64,000 bases of DNA, taken from G020353115 sp964481765 (lineage in GTDB: Bacteria; Bacteroidota; Bacteroidia; Bacteroidales; VadinHA17). Location of the stretch: assembly GCA_964481765.1 (NCBI GenBank), contig CAYZVJ010000002.1:7282-71281 (forward strand), in the 5' to 3' direction. The notes beneath the pieces were generated by a model. That model was not told where the DNA came from and did no database searches. It saw only the letters and a program-made list of their open reading frames with translations. This document shows positions 1 to 8,891 of the stretch, one piece after another. Every line of letters begins with the position of its first letter. Position 1 is the first letter of the stretch. The position numbers and the translations under genes are program-made.

Positions 1-483
1 ATTTCTGGCATTTCCCTCCTCAATCAGCATACAACCGTCAATCAGTGCCGTTTCAAAGGAGGTCCCACGATGGGCATACGTAAAATTATAGTTATGGCAT
101 TTGAGCATCTGGGAGACATAGGCTCCGATAGTATTGTGCGTGGATTGAATGAAGGGCGTGGGGGTGAGGAACTTCTCGTCGCTTTCCAACAATGCCAGAA
201 GGAATTTTTCCGTATCCTTCACCATTCCAAAACCCGTTCCCGTGATAATTCCATCCGGCATACTCACTCCGGAATCCACCAGACAGATCTTTGAGGCAAT
301 CACCCCCAGTTTCAGGATCCTGCTCATTCTTCTTGAAGAAGCTGGATCGAGGTACATTTCAATCTCCGGTTCAACTGCATAGAGCTTATTATCGGAGTAT
401 TCCCTAACCTCTTCAAAAAAATAGTCTTTTTTTGTCGTGGGTTGTGGTGATACAAGTCCTATGCCCCGGATATATATTTCCAT
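1..483 (-). CDS. Ketosynthase-like chain-length-factor protein, partial (cut by left edge)
   Basis: An open frame starts at ATG 483 (MEIYIRGIGLVSPQPTTKK) and runs through position 1, giving 161 residues without a stop. The start resembles the N-terminus of FabF-type ketosynthases (xIxGIGxxSP). In the segment where condensing enzymes carry the nucleophile (xACASG), this protein reads YAHRGTSFETALIDG with no cysteine. That is the pattern of chain-length factors in type II systems, here probably pairing with one of the complete ketosynthases downstream in the same operon. It lies 38 bp after the ketosynthase ending at 522, in the same direction. The catalytic histidine region is outside the window, so the call rests on the N-terminal third only. 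It could also be a degenerate ketosynthase without a partner. Confidence 0.7.
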   Translation of the reverse strand, partial: MEIYIRGIGLVSPQPTTKKDYFFEEVREYSDNKLYAVEPEIEMYLDPASSRRMSRILKLGVIASKICLVDSGVSMPDGIITGTGFGMVKDTEKFLLALLESDEKFLTPTPFIQSTHNTIGAYVSQMLKCHNYNFTYAHRGTSFETALIDGCMLIEEGNARN

Positions 484-521
484 AATTCAAAAGTCATATA
501 AAGAACAATTCTCCAGACCGA

Positions 522-1727
522 TCAGAAAAAATCGTTTACTGATGAAAAGATCAATGCTGAATTATTACCTCCGAATCCAAATGAATTGGATAATATGTTT
601 CTCATTTCATAATTCCGTATCAAATTCGTTTCCGGAACGATTTTCAACTCTTTCATGGGTGTTTTGAAATTGAGGTTCGGGAAGATCAATTGATGCTGCA
701 GGGCAAGGATTGACAAAACGGCTTCAATTCCTCCGGAAGCTCCAAGCGTATGGCCTGTAAAGGGTTTTGTAGAGCTGAATTTTGGTGGATTTCCTCCAAA
801 GAGGCTCTCGAGTGCCCTGCCCTCCGAGAGGTCATTATTCGGTGTCCCGGTTCCATGGAGGTTTATGTAATCGATATCATCTATAGTTAAGCCGGCAGCA
901 TCTATGGCATTTTTCATCGCCATGTGTGCTCCTATGCCATTTTCTGAGGATGCCGTTTGGTGGTAGGCATCGCTTGCATTACCAAATCCCTTCACTTCAC
1001 AAAGGGGATGTGGATTGGAACAGACCGCTTCCGATTCCAGCACCAGGTATCCGGCTCCCTCTCCAAGGTTCAGTCCAGCTCTCTGATCATCGAAAGGACG
1101 ACTTAGCTGGGTATCGAGGATCATGAGGGTATGAAACCCATTGAGTGTGAATTTTGATAATGCATCAGTTCCTCCAACAATGGCTCTGTCCAGTATGCCA
1201 CTTTTGATCAGCCGCGTTCCAAACATGATTGCATTGGCAGACGAGGAGCAGGCAGTATTAATGGTGGTCACAAAACCTGAAACGCCAAGGTAATCTGCGA
1301 TCCGTTCGGTACTCTCCCCACAGTCGTGGGTACTAATGTATTGATTTTGCAAACTGTTGGTAAGAAAATCGCGGTATACCAGTTCGGTTTTGCACATTCC
1401 TCCAACGGTTGTTGCTGAGATCAGTCCGGTATTAAGGGACGGATCGTTACGTAGATTGGCATGATTGACTGCTTCTCTTGCTGCTATCATCCCAAGCAGG
1501 GTTGTCCGGGTCATTCCTTCACAGGATTGAAAACCGGACATCGCAGCAAGCTCATCGTTCGAATGTTTAATCTCTGCTGCAGGCAGAAAATTTTTTAGCT
1601 TGGTTTTCAGCAGCGTTAGGGCAGATACACCGGATTTACCGGAAAGGATTGATTCCAATGTTTCACGAACGTTTAATCCGATCGCTGATACAACTCCTAT
1701 TCCGGTAACAAGAACTCGTTTCGCCAC
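522..1727 (-). CDS. FabF-type beta-ketoacyl-ACP synthase (aryl polyene/flexirubin type)
   Basis: Condensing enzyme that would decarboxylate malonyl-ACP and extend the ACP-bound chain. At 401 aa it has full family length. The complete Cys-His-His triad is visible: Cys160 in NTACSSSA, His291 in LHGTGTPNND and His326 in FTGHTLGASGG. The N-terminus VLVTGIGVVSAIG is typical. The start is GTG at 1727; no in-frame ATG lies close by. It sits between an ACP gene (1793-2047) and the cysteine-less ketosynthase-like gene at the left edge, so a KS/CLF heterodimer with that neighbour is the likely arrangement. Which chain length or starter it accepts cannot be read from the sequence. Confidence 0.9.
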   Translation of the reverse strand: MAKRVLVTGIGVVSAIGLNVRETLESILSGKSGVSALTLLKTKLKNFLPAAEIKHSNDELAAMSGFQSCEGMTRTTLLGMIAAREAVNHANLRNDPSLNTGLISATTVGGMCKTELVYRDFLTNSLQNQYISTHDCGESTERIADYLGVSGFVTTINTACSSSANAIMFGTRLIKSGILDRAIVGGTDALSKFTLNGFHTLMILDTQLSRPFDDQRAGLNLGEGAGYLVLESEAVCSNPHPLCEVKGFGNASDAYHQTASSENGIGAHMAMKNAIDAAGLTIDDIDYINLHGTGTPNNDLSEGRALESLFGGNPPKFSSTKPFTGHTLGASGGIEAVLSILALQHQLIFPNLNFKTPMKELKIVPETNLIRNYEMRNILSNSFGFGGNNSALIFSSVNDFF

Positions 1728-1792
1728 AACATGTGTATATGATTAAAAAGGGATCCGGGAAAACGGCAGGTGCTTGGGATCCCGGGAAATGC

Positions 1793-2047
1793 TTATAATC
1801 TGCTTTTTTCTATATAATCGGCCATGGTTTGGATAGAATAGAATACATCCTTCCCCTTTTTGGGGTCATCGATTTTTATTCCATAGTTTTTTTCAAGCAG
1901 CACGATCAGTTCCAGCGCATCAATTGAGTCCAAACCCAGTCCATCGCCAAACAGGGGGGCTCCGGTTTCAATCTCATCCGGACCAACGTCTTCCAGGTTA
2001 AGCACTTCTATGATCTCCTGTTTCAGTTTCGTAATTAATTGTCCCAT
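1793..2047 (-). CDS. Acyl carrier protein
   Basis: An 84-residue acyl carrier protein. The phosphopantetheine attachment site is Ser41 in GLGLDSIDALEL, the canonical DSxxxxEL pattern at the start of helix II. Acidic residues dominate, as usual for ACPs. It lies 4 bp after the ketosynthase-like gene ending at 2052 and upstream of the ketosynthase at 1727, so it probably carries the growing polyene chain for these enzymes. It is one of four carrier proteins in the cluster (others at 7182, 12564 and 36862) and closest in motif to the one at 36862 (GLDSIDAIEI). Confidence 0.93.
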   Translation of the reverse strand: MGQLITKLKQEIIEVLNLEDVGPDEIETGAPLFGDGLGLDSIDALELIVLLEKNYGIKIDDPKKGKDVFYSIQTMADYIEKSRL

Positions 2048-2051
2048 AACA

Positions 2052-2717
2052 CTATACTTTCAAATCATGATAATTTTTTTCCAGAAACGATGCCTCAAAT
2101 TTAATATTTCGATTGGTAATATCATCCTTTTCCACCAGATAGATGAACGATTCGTAGAATGATCTGTTTGGCTCAAACTCAACCCATCCACAAATACAAC
2201 TCTTTATCTTTCCGCTCATCAGCAAATTCACGTATTCATACAGGAATTGGGGATCATATTTCTCAGCAACAAAAGTAATATTTTCTCCCATAATTTTATT
2301 ACGAATGGCTATTTCTCCAACCATAATATTGGGAAGTGTATATACAAATACCGCCGGACTGGGAAAATAGTTGGATTTGTCCTCGATGGTATGGAAATAA
2401 CGGGTATCCGTTTCCAGGGTAGAGCTTGAATTGATCAGTACGATACCCGTATCTTCGGGGCGGTATTTTTGCTGCAGACTTCTTCCCATCAGCAGGATCT
2501 CGGATGTTAAAAAAGCCAGTTTTGACAGGCTGTCCATTTTATAAAATTTTAAAAATCCGATTCCGTAATGCTTATAAACAGATTTAATAAATGTATTAAA
2601 ATCGACAAACTGGTCCTGATTAAAATCAATGCAACCATCGACAAATACGTTTGTCCCAATGATGGAACATGACCTGCTAATATAACAACCAACCATCCTT
2701 TCTGTTTCGTTTCCCAT
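2052..2717 (-). CDS. Short ketosynthase-like protein lacking the catalytic cysteine
   Basis: A 221-residue protein with no complete catalytic domain. Its middle (DSLSKLAFLTSEILL, then DTGIVLINSSSTLETD, then FPSPAVFVYTLPNIMVGEIA) follows the N-terminal half of condensing enzymes as seen in small ketosynthase-like proteins of aryl polyene clusters. There is no ACxS nucleophile motif and no HGTGT or GHT motif. It sits between a full ketosynthase (ends 2735) and an ACP (starts 2047, 4 bp away), so a structural or chain-length-determining partner role is likely. The family assignment is from pattern similarity only; a structure prediction would settle whether it keeps a thiolase half-fold. Confidence 0.6.
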   Translation of the reverse strand: MGNETERMVGCYISRSCSIIGTNVFVDGCIDFNQDQFVDFNTFIKSVYKHYGIGFLKFYKMDSLSKLAFLTSEILLMGRSLQQKYRPEDTGIVLINSSSTLETDTRYFHTIEDKSNYFPSPAVFVYTLPNIMVGEIAIRNKIMGENITFVAEKYDPQFLYEYVNLLMSGKIKSCICGWVEFEPNRSFYESFIYLVEKDDITNRNIKFEASFLEKNYHDLKV

Positions 2718-2734
2718 GGTCTGTTTTCAGTGGG

Positions 2735-3883
2735 TTATTCTTTCCTGTATATGACAGCGGAATTACATCCGCCAAATCCTGAAGCGAGTTTGAGGCAATG
2801 GTGTAATGGAGCCTGATCGAGGGATTTGATAATGTTCAATTCTTTTGAAACACCAAGTTTTGCAAATCCCATGGAGGGAAACAGAAGATTTCCGGTCATG
2901 GATTCAAATGCATATACGGATTCAATGATCCCGGCTGCTCCGAGTGTATGTCCAATATACCCCTTAAAGCTATTGACCGGTTTCCGTTCAAGGGAAGCCC
3001 AGGCAATTGCCTTTGCTTCCATTTCATCATTGTATCCTGTACCGGTTCCATGAGCCGAGATGTAGTCAATCTCTCCAACCTGCAACCCTGTTTCTGTAAG
3101 TGCCATATTGATAGCAAGATATAATCCATTGCCTGTCCTGGAAGGACCGGAAATGTGATTTGCATCATTGGAGGTCCCACCTCCCATCACTGTAATCCTG
3201 CTGTTTTTCTTACCGACATAAGGATCTGTTGTTAAAATGATTGTTCCTGCTCCTTCCCCAATGGTTATCCCGCTTCTATCTTTATCAAATGGTTTGCAGG
3301 GTTCTTGACTGACAGCCTGGAAGGATTGAAAACCGGAGACAATGAATTCCGACATAATATCCGCACCTGCAACAATTACGTGATCATACTTCCCATTGTT
3401 TATTAATCTCTGTCCCACAAGGATCGCCAGTGATCCTGAGATACATGCATTCGAAATGACGATGGGAATATTGGGATTACCAATATATTTTCTTATTTCA
3501 TTTGCAGCTGACCAGAGGTGGATCCTGTGATCTTCATACTGGCTTGCCAGATCGGTTTCAAGCAGGTCGATATTCCCTTTTGTGGTAGAAAAGATGATCC
3601 CTGTTCTTTTATCCGATCCATCTACTCCGCTTCCAAGAAGTGCATCCCGGATTGACAGAATAGCAAGTTTTTCAAGTCTTGTATATTCTTTCTCTGAAGG
3701 GATCTTTTCAAATTCCTCTTCCAGCCGGTCTGAGTCGACCATCGAAACAGGAACTGGAGTTCGGGATATCCTCTTATCATCCGATCGTGTTATTCCACAA
3801 ACATGCTCACGGATCTTCCACATGTTTTCAGCGGTGGAGAATCCAAGTGATGTAATTACATTATCGCCGGCAATATAGACCAT
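2735..3883 (-). CDS. FabF-type beta-ketoacyl-ACP synthase
   Basis: A 382-residue condensing enzyme with all three catalytic motifs: the nucleophile Cys in SNACISGSLAIL, the first His in SAHGTGTGYNDE and the second His in GYIGHTLGAAGIIES. The C-terminus ends in the usual glycine-rich SGFGGCNSAV. It is slightly shorter than FabF (about 410 aa), mainly in the N-terminal half. It lies 17 bp upstream of the short ketosynthase-like gene and 15 bp downstream of a thioesterase, in one run of closely spaced genes. It is one of four complete ketosynthases in this operon run, so the enzymes probably act at different stages such as starter loading and elongation. That division is inference. Confidence 0.9.
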   Translation of the reverse strand: MVYIAGDNVITSLGFSTAENMWKIREHVCGITRSDDKRISRTPVPVSMVDSDRLEEEFEKIPSEKEYTRLEKLAILSIRDALLGSGVDGSDKRTGIIFSTTKGNIDLLETDLASQYEDHRIHLWSAANEIRKYIGNPNIPIVISNACISGSLAILVGQRLINNGKYDHVIVAGADIMSEFIVSGFQSFQAVSQEPCKPFDKDRSGITIGEGAGTIILTTDPYVGKKNSRITVMGGGTSNDANHISGPSRTGNGLYLAINMALTETGLQVGEIDYISAHGTGTGYNDEMEAKAIAWASLERKPVNSFKGYIGHTLGAAGIIESVYAFESMTGNLLFPSMGFAKLGVSKELNIIKSLDQAPLHHCLKLASGFGGCNSAVIYRKE

Positions 3884-3898
3884 GAATAAGCAGAATCG

Positions 3899-4324
3899 TT
3901 ACGTTAATAGTCCCATTTTTCTTTGCCAGTTCTTATAAAAAGGAGGCAGTGTTAAATACAATTCATGATTATTATCCACAAAAACCTGAATGCTCTTACC
4001 GGTTGCAATCAGTTTATTATCTGATTTCCTGAAAATCGTATAATTGAATTGAATTTTTGCTTCTTTACAGGGAATGTATCTTGTTTCAATGATAACCGTA
4101 TCCCCATAGACTACCGGATGCTTATAATCACATTCGATTTTTACGACAGGGATCAGTAATCCGTTTTTATAGACATCGAGGTATCCCAGACCAAATTCAT
4201 TGCCAAAAGCCTCTCTTCCGTCTTCAAAATATTTCAGGTAATGCCCATGCCAAACGATGTGCAACGAATCGACTTCACTGAATCGTACCGATACTTCTTT
4301 TCTGTTAATTAGTTCGATTCCCAT
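3899..4324 (-). CDS. Hotdog-fold acyl thioesterase (4HBT/YbgC-like)
   Basis: A 141-residue single hotdog domain. The N-terminal stretch VRFSEVDSLHIVWHGHYLKY matches the 4-hydroxybenzoyl-CoA thioesterase pattern, in which an acidic residue (Asp18 of EVDS) precedes the HGHYLKYFE helix. The likely role is hydrolysis of an acyl-ACP or acyl-CoA thioester, either releasing product or removing stalled intermediates. It lies 15 bp from the ketosynthase and 120 bp downstream of the dehydratase-like hotdog gene. A second thioesterase of the same fold is at 44496-44882. Confidence 0.82.
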   Translation of the reverse strand: MGIELINRKEVSVRFSEVDSLHIVWHGHYLKYFEDGREAFGNEFGLGYLDVYKNGLLIPVVKIECDYKHPVVYGDTVIIETRYIPCKEAKIQFNYTIFRKSDNKLIATGKSIQVFVDNNHELYLTLPPFYKNWQRKMGLLT

Positions 4325-4444
4325 GAACAGGTAGTTATTGCGTTACGGATTGTTCTGGCAAAAATAAATTTTCTCCGGGAATAACCATGCAGGATCGATC
4401 ATCATTATAACGTACGGCAAGGATTTCCCCTTACCAAAAACGCC

Positions 4445-4894
4445 CTATTCCTTTGACGAATCTTTTCGGTTACCCTCTTCTTCCTGCAAAAAAATGTTCA
4501 TTTCACATTCGGCAAGCAATTCTTCCCTGCAGCGAATTTTCCCGGATATGATGGTAGCATTCATCACCTCATGTTCGATGGTTACACTTGTAACGATTTC
4601 ATCTCCTGCTGCAGGGATCTGGTGAATGATCAGGTTCTTTATCGCCCCGATAAATCCCAGGGGAACATTTTTCTTTTCCCTCCCGCAGATATAGCCAACT
4701 CGTGCGGCTGCGGTTTGTGCAATATTTTCAATCAACCCCGGTTCCCTGAAACGGCCTTCTGAACAAAAAATATTCTCTTTATCGATATTGAATGATGTAA
4801 CAATACTCCTATCATCAACCATTTTTATCTCCGTGATCATCACCATTGGAGCGCGTTGGGGAATAAAGGATATGATGTCCATTTTTATTGCCAT
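4445..4894 (-). CDS. 3-hydroxyacyl-ACP dehydratase-like hotdog protein (ApeP-like)
   Basis: A 149-residue protein. FIPQRAPMVMITEI near the N-terminus and EPGLIENIAQTAAARVGY around residues 51-68 are the signatures of small FabZ-related dehydratases found in aryl polyene clusters. The substrate helix begins at GLIENIAQT. It would remove water from the 3-hydroxyacyl chain made by the FabG-like reductase (8892-9620), giving the conjugated double bonds. An internal ATG at codon 5 is a possible alternative start. It lies 9 bp after the radical SAM gene at 4904. Confidence 0.8.
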   Translation of the reverse strand: MAIKMDIISFIPQRAPMVMITEIKMVDDRSIVTSFNIDKENIFCSEGRFREPGLIENIAQTAAARVGYICGREKKNVPLGFIGAIKNLIIHQIPAAGDEIVTSVTIEHEVMNATIISGKIRCREELLAECEMNIFLQEEEGNRKDSSKE

Positions 4895-4903
4895 AATCCT
4901 GCT

Positions 4904-6265
4904 TTAGCTTACAAGGTATTCCCAGAGAGGGCCTTTCAGGTTTTTCCGACGCATCTTTCCTATGGTTTCCGAATGATCCTCATCGGGAAAGACCCATCTC
5001 CTTTTTGTTTGTAATGCCCTCAATTTAAGTGTTTGCACATTAACCTTATCGGAAACATAAAAAACCGATTCAAGCAGTTCTTGATCATTGCTGATCTTGC
5101 CTTCTCTGATGGCGTAGTGATGCAATGTTGTGCCGGGATAGATTCTCATCCCGACATAGGGAAAGAAGACTGTTTTATTGATTTTCTTCGAATTCCGGAA
5201 TGTTTCCTCCACCGTTTCATCCGTTTCCCCATAACCGGCAAGAATGATAAAATGTGCATAATGGATATCCAGTTCACGGCAGCGGTCAGAACATTCCAGA
5301 ACATCTTCTACCGTAAAATGCTTACCATAATTTTCCAGTGTTCTGTCTGACAGCGACTCTGTTCCAAATTCAATATGGGTCAATCCCGATTGTTTTAATA
5401 GCAAAAGGAATTCCTTCGTTAACCCTTTCGGGAAAAAATATCCTCCCCAGTGGATGTTAATGCCTGATTTAATAATTCGTTCGGCAAGTTCAATGTTATA
5501 TTTTTCATCCAGGTTAAAAACCGAATCGGTAAAAAACACATAGTCTATTCCCTGTTTTTTATAAAGACCCTCCAGGGCATCAATGATTTTATCGGTATCG
5601 AGGGTTCTCACTTTCTTCCCCTCAATGATTGGATAGGTACAGTAGATGCAGTCGAGGGGGCACCCTCTTTTCGTCTGTATACTGAGCATACCACTTTTTT
5701 TCCAATAATAGGGCAACAGGTTCGGGTCAAAGGCAAGGGAAGGATTTTTCAAAAAGTGTTGTTTTTGATTCAGTTTAAGTTCACCGTTATCCCGGTAGAT
5801 CAAACCCTCAATCTGTTCATAACCTGAATGATCTTCAATGCTTCTGATGAGTTCATACATGCTCTCTTCGCCCTCTCCATAAATGGCAAAATCGGGTAAA
5901 AGAATATCAAACAGGATCTCGGGGAAGATCGAAAATCCGGATCCACCGATGATAACAATGGAATCGGTATGCTCTCTGACCAGCTCAATCCCTCGCTTAT
6001 AATCCGATGTAAACTCCTTAATGTTATTCAGATCGACATCATCGATATTCCGGAAGGAGAAACCGGTGTAGTTCGGTTTAAATTCCTGCAGTGTTTTGAT
6101 GAACGAATCCTGTCCATTCAGATTGAAATCGAATGTCCGGATTGTAAATCCGTGCAGCTTCTCTTTCAGGTAGGTTGAAAGGTAGGCAATCCCAAGCGGA
6201 TACACCGGATAGGGTTGGGTGTATCTGTTTGCAGAAATAAATAAGATTCTACGATCCGGTATCAT
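4904..6265 (-). CDS. B12-binding domain/radical SAM protein of lipid biosynthesis type
   Basis: A 453-residue two-domain protein. An N-terminal Rossmann-like cobalamin-binding domain (ILFISANRY, then YPLGIAYLSTYL, then GGSGFSIFPEIL) is followed by a radical SAM barrel with the iron-sulfur motif RGCPLDCIYCTYP, that is CxxxCxxC. The DxHxxG cobalamin-ligating motif is not visible, so B12 would bind base-off without a protein His, as in related class B enzymes. The type is known from Bacteroidota aryl polyene/flexirubin loci, but its reaction is not established. The ATG at 6265 overlaps the stop of the upstream acyltransferase (ATGA, 6265-6262), indicating translational coupling. Confidence 0.85.
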   Translation of the reverse strand: MIPDRRILFISANRYTQPYPVYPLGIAYLSTYLKEKLHGFTIRTFDFNLNGQDSFIKTLQEFKPNYTGFSFRNIDDVDLNNIKEFTSDYKRGIELVREHTDSIVIIGGSGFSIFPEILFDILLPDFAIYGEGEESMYELIRSIEDHSGYEQIEGLIYRDNGELKLNQKQHFLKNPSLAFDPNLLPYYWKKSGMLSIQTKRGCPLDCIYCTYPIIEGKKVRTLDTDKIIDALEGLYKKQGIDYVFFTDSVFNLDEKYNIELAERIIKSGINIHWGGYFFPKGLTKEFLLLLKQSGLTHIEFGTESLSDRTLENYGKHFTVEDVLECSDRCRELDIHYAHFIILAGYGETDETVEETFRNSKKINKTVFFPYVGMRIYPGTTLHHYAIREGKISNDQELLESVFYVSDKVNVQTLKLRALQTKRRWVFPDEDHSETIGKMRRKNLKGPLWEYLVS

Positions 6266-7146
6266 TTGTCAATTTTCCAGAAATCATAATAATTGAACCA
6301 TTGAAGGGGGTATTTTTTCACTATTTTTTCTGTCGCTTTAACATACTCATTTAACAGGGAGATGATTGTTTCTTCGCTCTGGAGCTTTGTTCCGGATTTT
6401 GATAATGTATACAGCGGGGTTGCATAAAAATGGTAATGATTCGCCGATTCTTTCATGGCATAGGTAAAGGAAACAGGCACGTTGAATTTAACAGCCAGGT
6501 AAAAGGGACCGTAAGGAAAAGGAGCGTCCTTACCCATAAAGCGGCAGGTAAGTGTTTTGCTGTTTTCCACAAACCGGTCGCCATGCATGGCAATCAATTC
6601 ATGCTTGTTCAACGCATTTTTTATGTCATAAATATGGGAGAGATCATCACGAATAACAATTATGTTGATATTTTTTAAAACATGAACGTTTTCAAGATAC
6701 TGTTTTATCTGCTGCTCTTCAGCGTCAAACATCAGCAGGTTAATTGGAGTATCCAGTCTTTTAAGCAACTGACCTGCTATTTCCCAATTTCCGGTATGAG
6801 CACTGATGATAATCCCTCCTGATTTCATTTTTCTCAGATGTTCTTCCCCATCAAAATCAAAGCTTAATGTTGTATCTAATCCAGCCAACAGGGCTGTTTT
6901 ATCAAGCAAAGTCTGACCAAAGACATAATAGTTCCGGTAGATTGCGAGGATGGTTTTCCAGAAGGGGAAATGATGAATGGAATGGAAATAGAAATAGATA
7001 TATCGTTTATTCGAGAAGAGCAGGAAATAAAAAGCAACGATATGAAGCACAACATAAGCAACATGAAGGCCCGTTTTTTTCAGCAGGAAAACAAATATTT
7101 TATATCCAAGAATGCCTCCTCTTGTCCTGCCCAGCCATGTTGCCAT
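6262..7146 (-). CDS. LpxL/HtrB-like lysophospholipid acyltransferase
   Basis: A 294-residue inner-membrane acyltransferase of the lipid A biosynthesis family. One hydrophobic N-terminal segment lies around residues 27-45. The catalytic HxxxxE motif is in IIISAHTGNWEIAGQ, and a downstream AMHGDRF corresponds to the second conserved block. It would transfer an acyl chain from ACP to a lipid acceptor; here the polyene chain is the likely donor, as proposed for the acyltransferases of aryl polyene clusters. Its stop overlaps the start of the radical SAM gene. Its start lies 35 bp downstream of the ACP gene at 7182. Confidence 0.87.
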   Translation of the reverse strand: MATWLGRTRGGILGYKIFVFLLKKTGLHVAYVVLHIVAFYFLLFSNKRYIYFYFHSIHHFPFWKTILAIYRNYYVFGQTLLDKTALLAGLDTTLSFDFDGEEHLRKMKSGGIIISAHTGNWEIAGQLLKRLDTPINLLMFDAEEQQIKQYLENVHVLKNINIIVIRDDLSHIYDIKNALNKHELIAMHGDRFVENSKTLTCRFMGKDAPFPYGPFYLAVKFNVPVSFTYAMKESANHYHFYATPLYTLSKSGTKLQSEETIISLLNEYVKATEKIVKKYPLQWFNYYDFWKIDK

Positions 7147-7181
7147 AATGCATTCCCCATTCTAATTAATGGTAGCTTATG

Positions 7182-7427
7182 TTATGTTGAAATCCGGTTA
7201 AAGATGAAATCATAAAAATCCTGCAAGGTTTTCACCTTGGCCATCTCTTCCCCTTTTATTTTAAACCCGAAATTTTTTTCAATCACCACTGCAACATCTA
7301 CAAAGTCGAGGCTGTCAATGCCCAGGTCTTTTTTTAAAAATGCTGTTGGTTTTATCAGGCCTTTTTCAATCTCAATTTCTTCGATCAAAAAATTATTGAT
7401 CGTATTAATCATTTCTTCTCTTTGCAT
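7182..7427 (-). CDS. Acyl carrier protein
   Basis: An 81-residue carrier protein. The pantetheine-bearing residue is Ser39 in DLGIDSLDFVDVAV, the classic DSL motif. It is placed between a ketosynthase (7467-8845, upstream) and the LpxL-like acyltransferase (downstream), so it could hand the finished acyl chain to the acyltransferase. The region after helix II is richer in Lys than the ACP at 1793, which suggests different partner enzymes; that is inference. Confidence 0.93.
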   Translation of the reverse strand: MQREEMINTINNFLIEEIEIEKGLIKPTAFLKKDLGIDSLDFVDVAVVIEKNFGFKIKGEEMAKVKTLQDFYDFIFNRIST

Positions 7428-7466
7428 GTCTTAATCGTTTTCTAAAGCAAGCAGCCTTATGCGAAC

Positions 7467-8845
7467 CTACAAATTAGCACGTTTTACAATAATGGTTGAA
7501 TTGGTCCCTCCAAATCCAAATGAATTGGAGAGAAAGATATTAATTTTTTTTGAAATTGTTTTACAAATTATGTTGAGTTTAGCAGAAGCCTCATCCGGTT
7601 TCTCAAAATTGATATTTGGTGCGATAAATGAATGATGCATCATCAGGATTGAATAGACAATTTCACTTGCTCCTCCCATCCACATTTCATGACCGGTCAT
7701 GGATTTGGTGGAGCTGACCGGGATATGGTATTCACCGAATATCTGGTTAAGTGCTTTTGCTTCATTCAGATCTCCTATTTGTGTAGAGGTAGCATGGGCA
7801 TTGATATAATCTACACTTCTGGCATCTATGCCTGCATTTTCAACTGCTCTTTGCAGGGAGCGCATGGGTCCTTCAACGTTGGGTTGTGAGATGTGATCAC
7901 CGTTGGAGGAAAAGCCATATCCTATCATTTCAGCCAGTATGGGAGCTCCTCTTTTCTTTGCCGACTCATATTCCTCCAGGATCAAGGTAGCTGCTCCGCC
8001 ACTCGGAATGAGTCCATCCCGGTCAATGTCAAAGGGTCTGGAGGCTTTTTTCGGCTCATGTTCCCGCAACGAAAATGCGCTCAATCCATCAAAACTTCCC
8101 ATTGATTCCAGGCTGATCTCCTGCCCTCCACCACAGATTATCCGATCCTGCATTCCGTGTTGAATCAAGAAATAGGCCATCCCAAGTGCATGTGAGCCGC
8201 TGGCACAGGCTCCACTTACCGTGAAATTTATTCCTTTCAGTTTATAGATAACCGACAGATTCATACTGATTGTGGAATTCATGGACTGGAAGATAGAGCC
8301 TGNNNNNNNNNNNNNNNNNNNNNNNNNNNNNNNNNNNNNNNNNNNNNNNNNNNNNNNNNNNNNNNNNNNNNNNNNNNNNNNNNNNNNNNNNNNNNNNNNN
8401 NNATAACCGACAGATTCATACTGATTGTGGAATTCATGGACTGGAAGATAGAGCCTGAACCCAGCAAGGTTGTATCCTTCTTTTCCCTCAACAAATCGAA
8501 GGATGCGACAACCGACTTTGCTGTGCTATCGTTCCCGTAAAGAATCCCCACTTCGTTTTTTTCAAGAAATTCCCGGTCCAACCGGGCATTATCCAGCGCC
8601 TCTTCAGTTGCAACAAAAGCATATTCACCCTCCTCTCCCAAGCCAACCCTTAACCTTCGATGCAGCCGGCCTTTCAAATCCGGTTTATCAATCATTCCGG
8701 TAAGAGCGGAACGGAAACCCATTTTTTTCCGCTCCGGATCAAATCCTATTCCCGATTTACCATAGTAAAGGGAATCCCTCACTTCGGAGAGGTTTTTGCC
8801 AATCGTCGAATAGATTCCCATTCCTGTTATAACCACCCTTCGCAT
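7467..8845 (-). CDS. FabF-type beta-ketoacyl-ACP synthase, interrupted by a spurious assembly gap
   Basis: The frame runs from ATG 8845 (MRRVVITGMGIYSTIG) and continues beyond a 100-N run to a stop at 7467. Identical 55-bp copies flank the Ns. Removing 8303-8457 joins the halves in frame and gives a 407-residue protein, normal for FabF. Motifs are complete: VSGACASGSHALG with the nucleophile Cys, AHATSTQIGD in place of HGTGT, and MTGHEMWMGGASE with the second His. The HATST and GHEMWMGGA variants recall the second ketosynthase of aryl polyene loci. It lies between FabG and an ACP. This is one intact gene, not a frameshifted pair. Confidence 0.88.
8248..8457. repeat. Assembly artefact: 55-bp identical copies flanking 100 N
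   Basis: Positions 8248-8302 and 8403-8457 are identical over 55 bp and are separated by exactly 100 N (8303-8402). This is the signature of a k=55 de Bruijn overlap left unmerged by scaffolding, not a biological duplication. Collapsing one copy and the Ns restores the ketosynthase reading frame. Confidence 0.93.
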
Positions 8846-8891
8846 CGATGTCCCTGTTACAATAATGGAAAAAAAATTACATTATATTCAC

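Noticed and set aside
2247..2429. Small opposite-strand open frames within the biosynthetic genes
   Set aside because: They are shadows of strong coding frames, with no family signature and no ribosome binding site.
8248..8457. Direct 55-bp repeats as possible target-site duplications of a mobile element
   Set aside because: The same length of 55 bp recurs at four unrelated loci around 100-N runs, which is an assembly overlap, not transposition.
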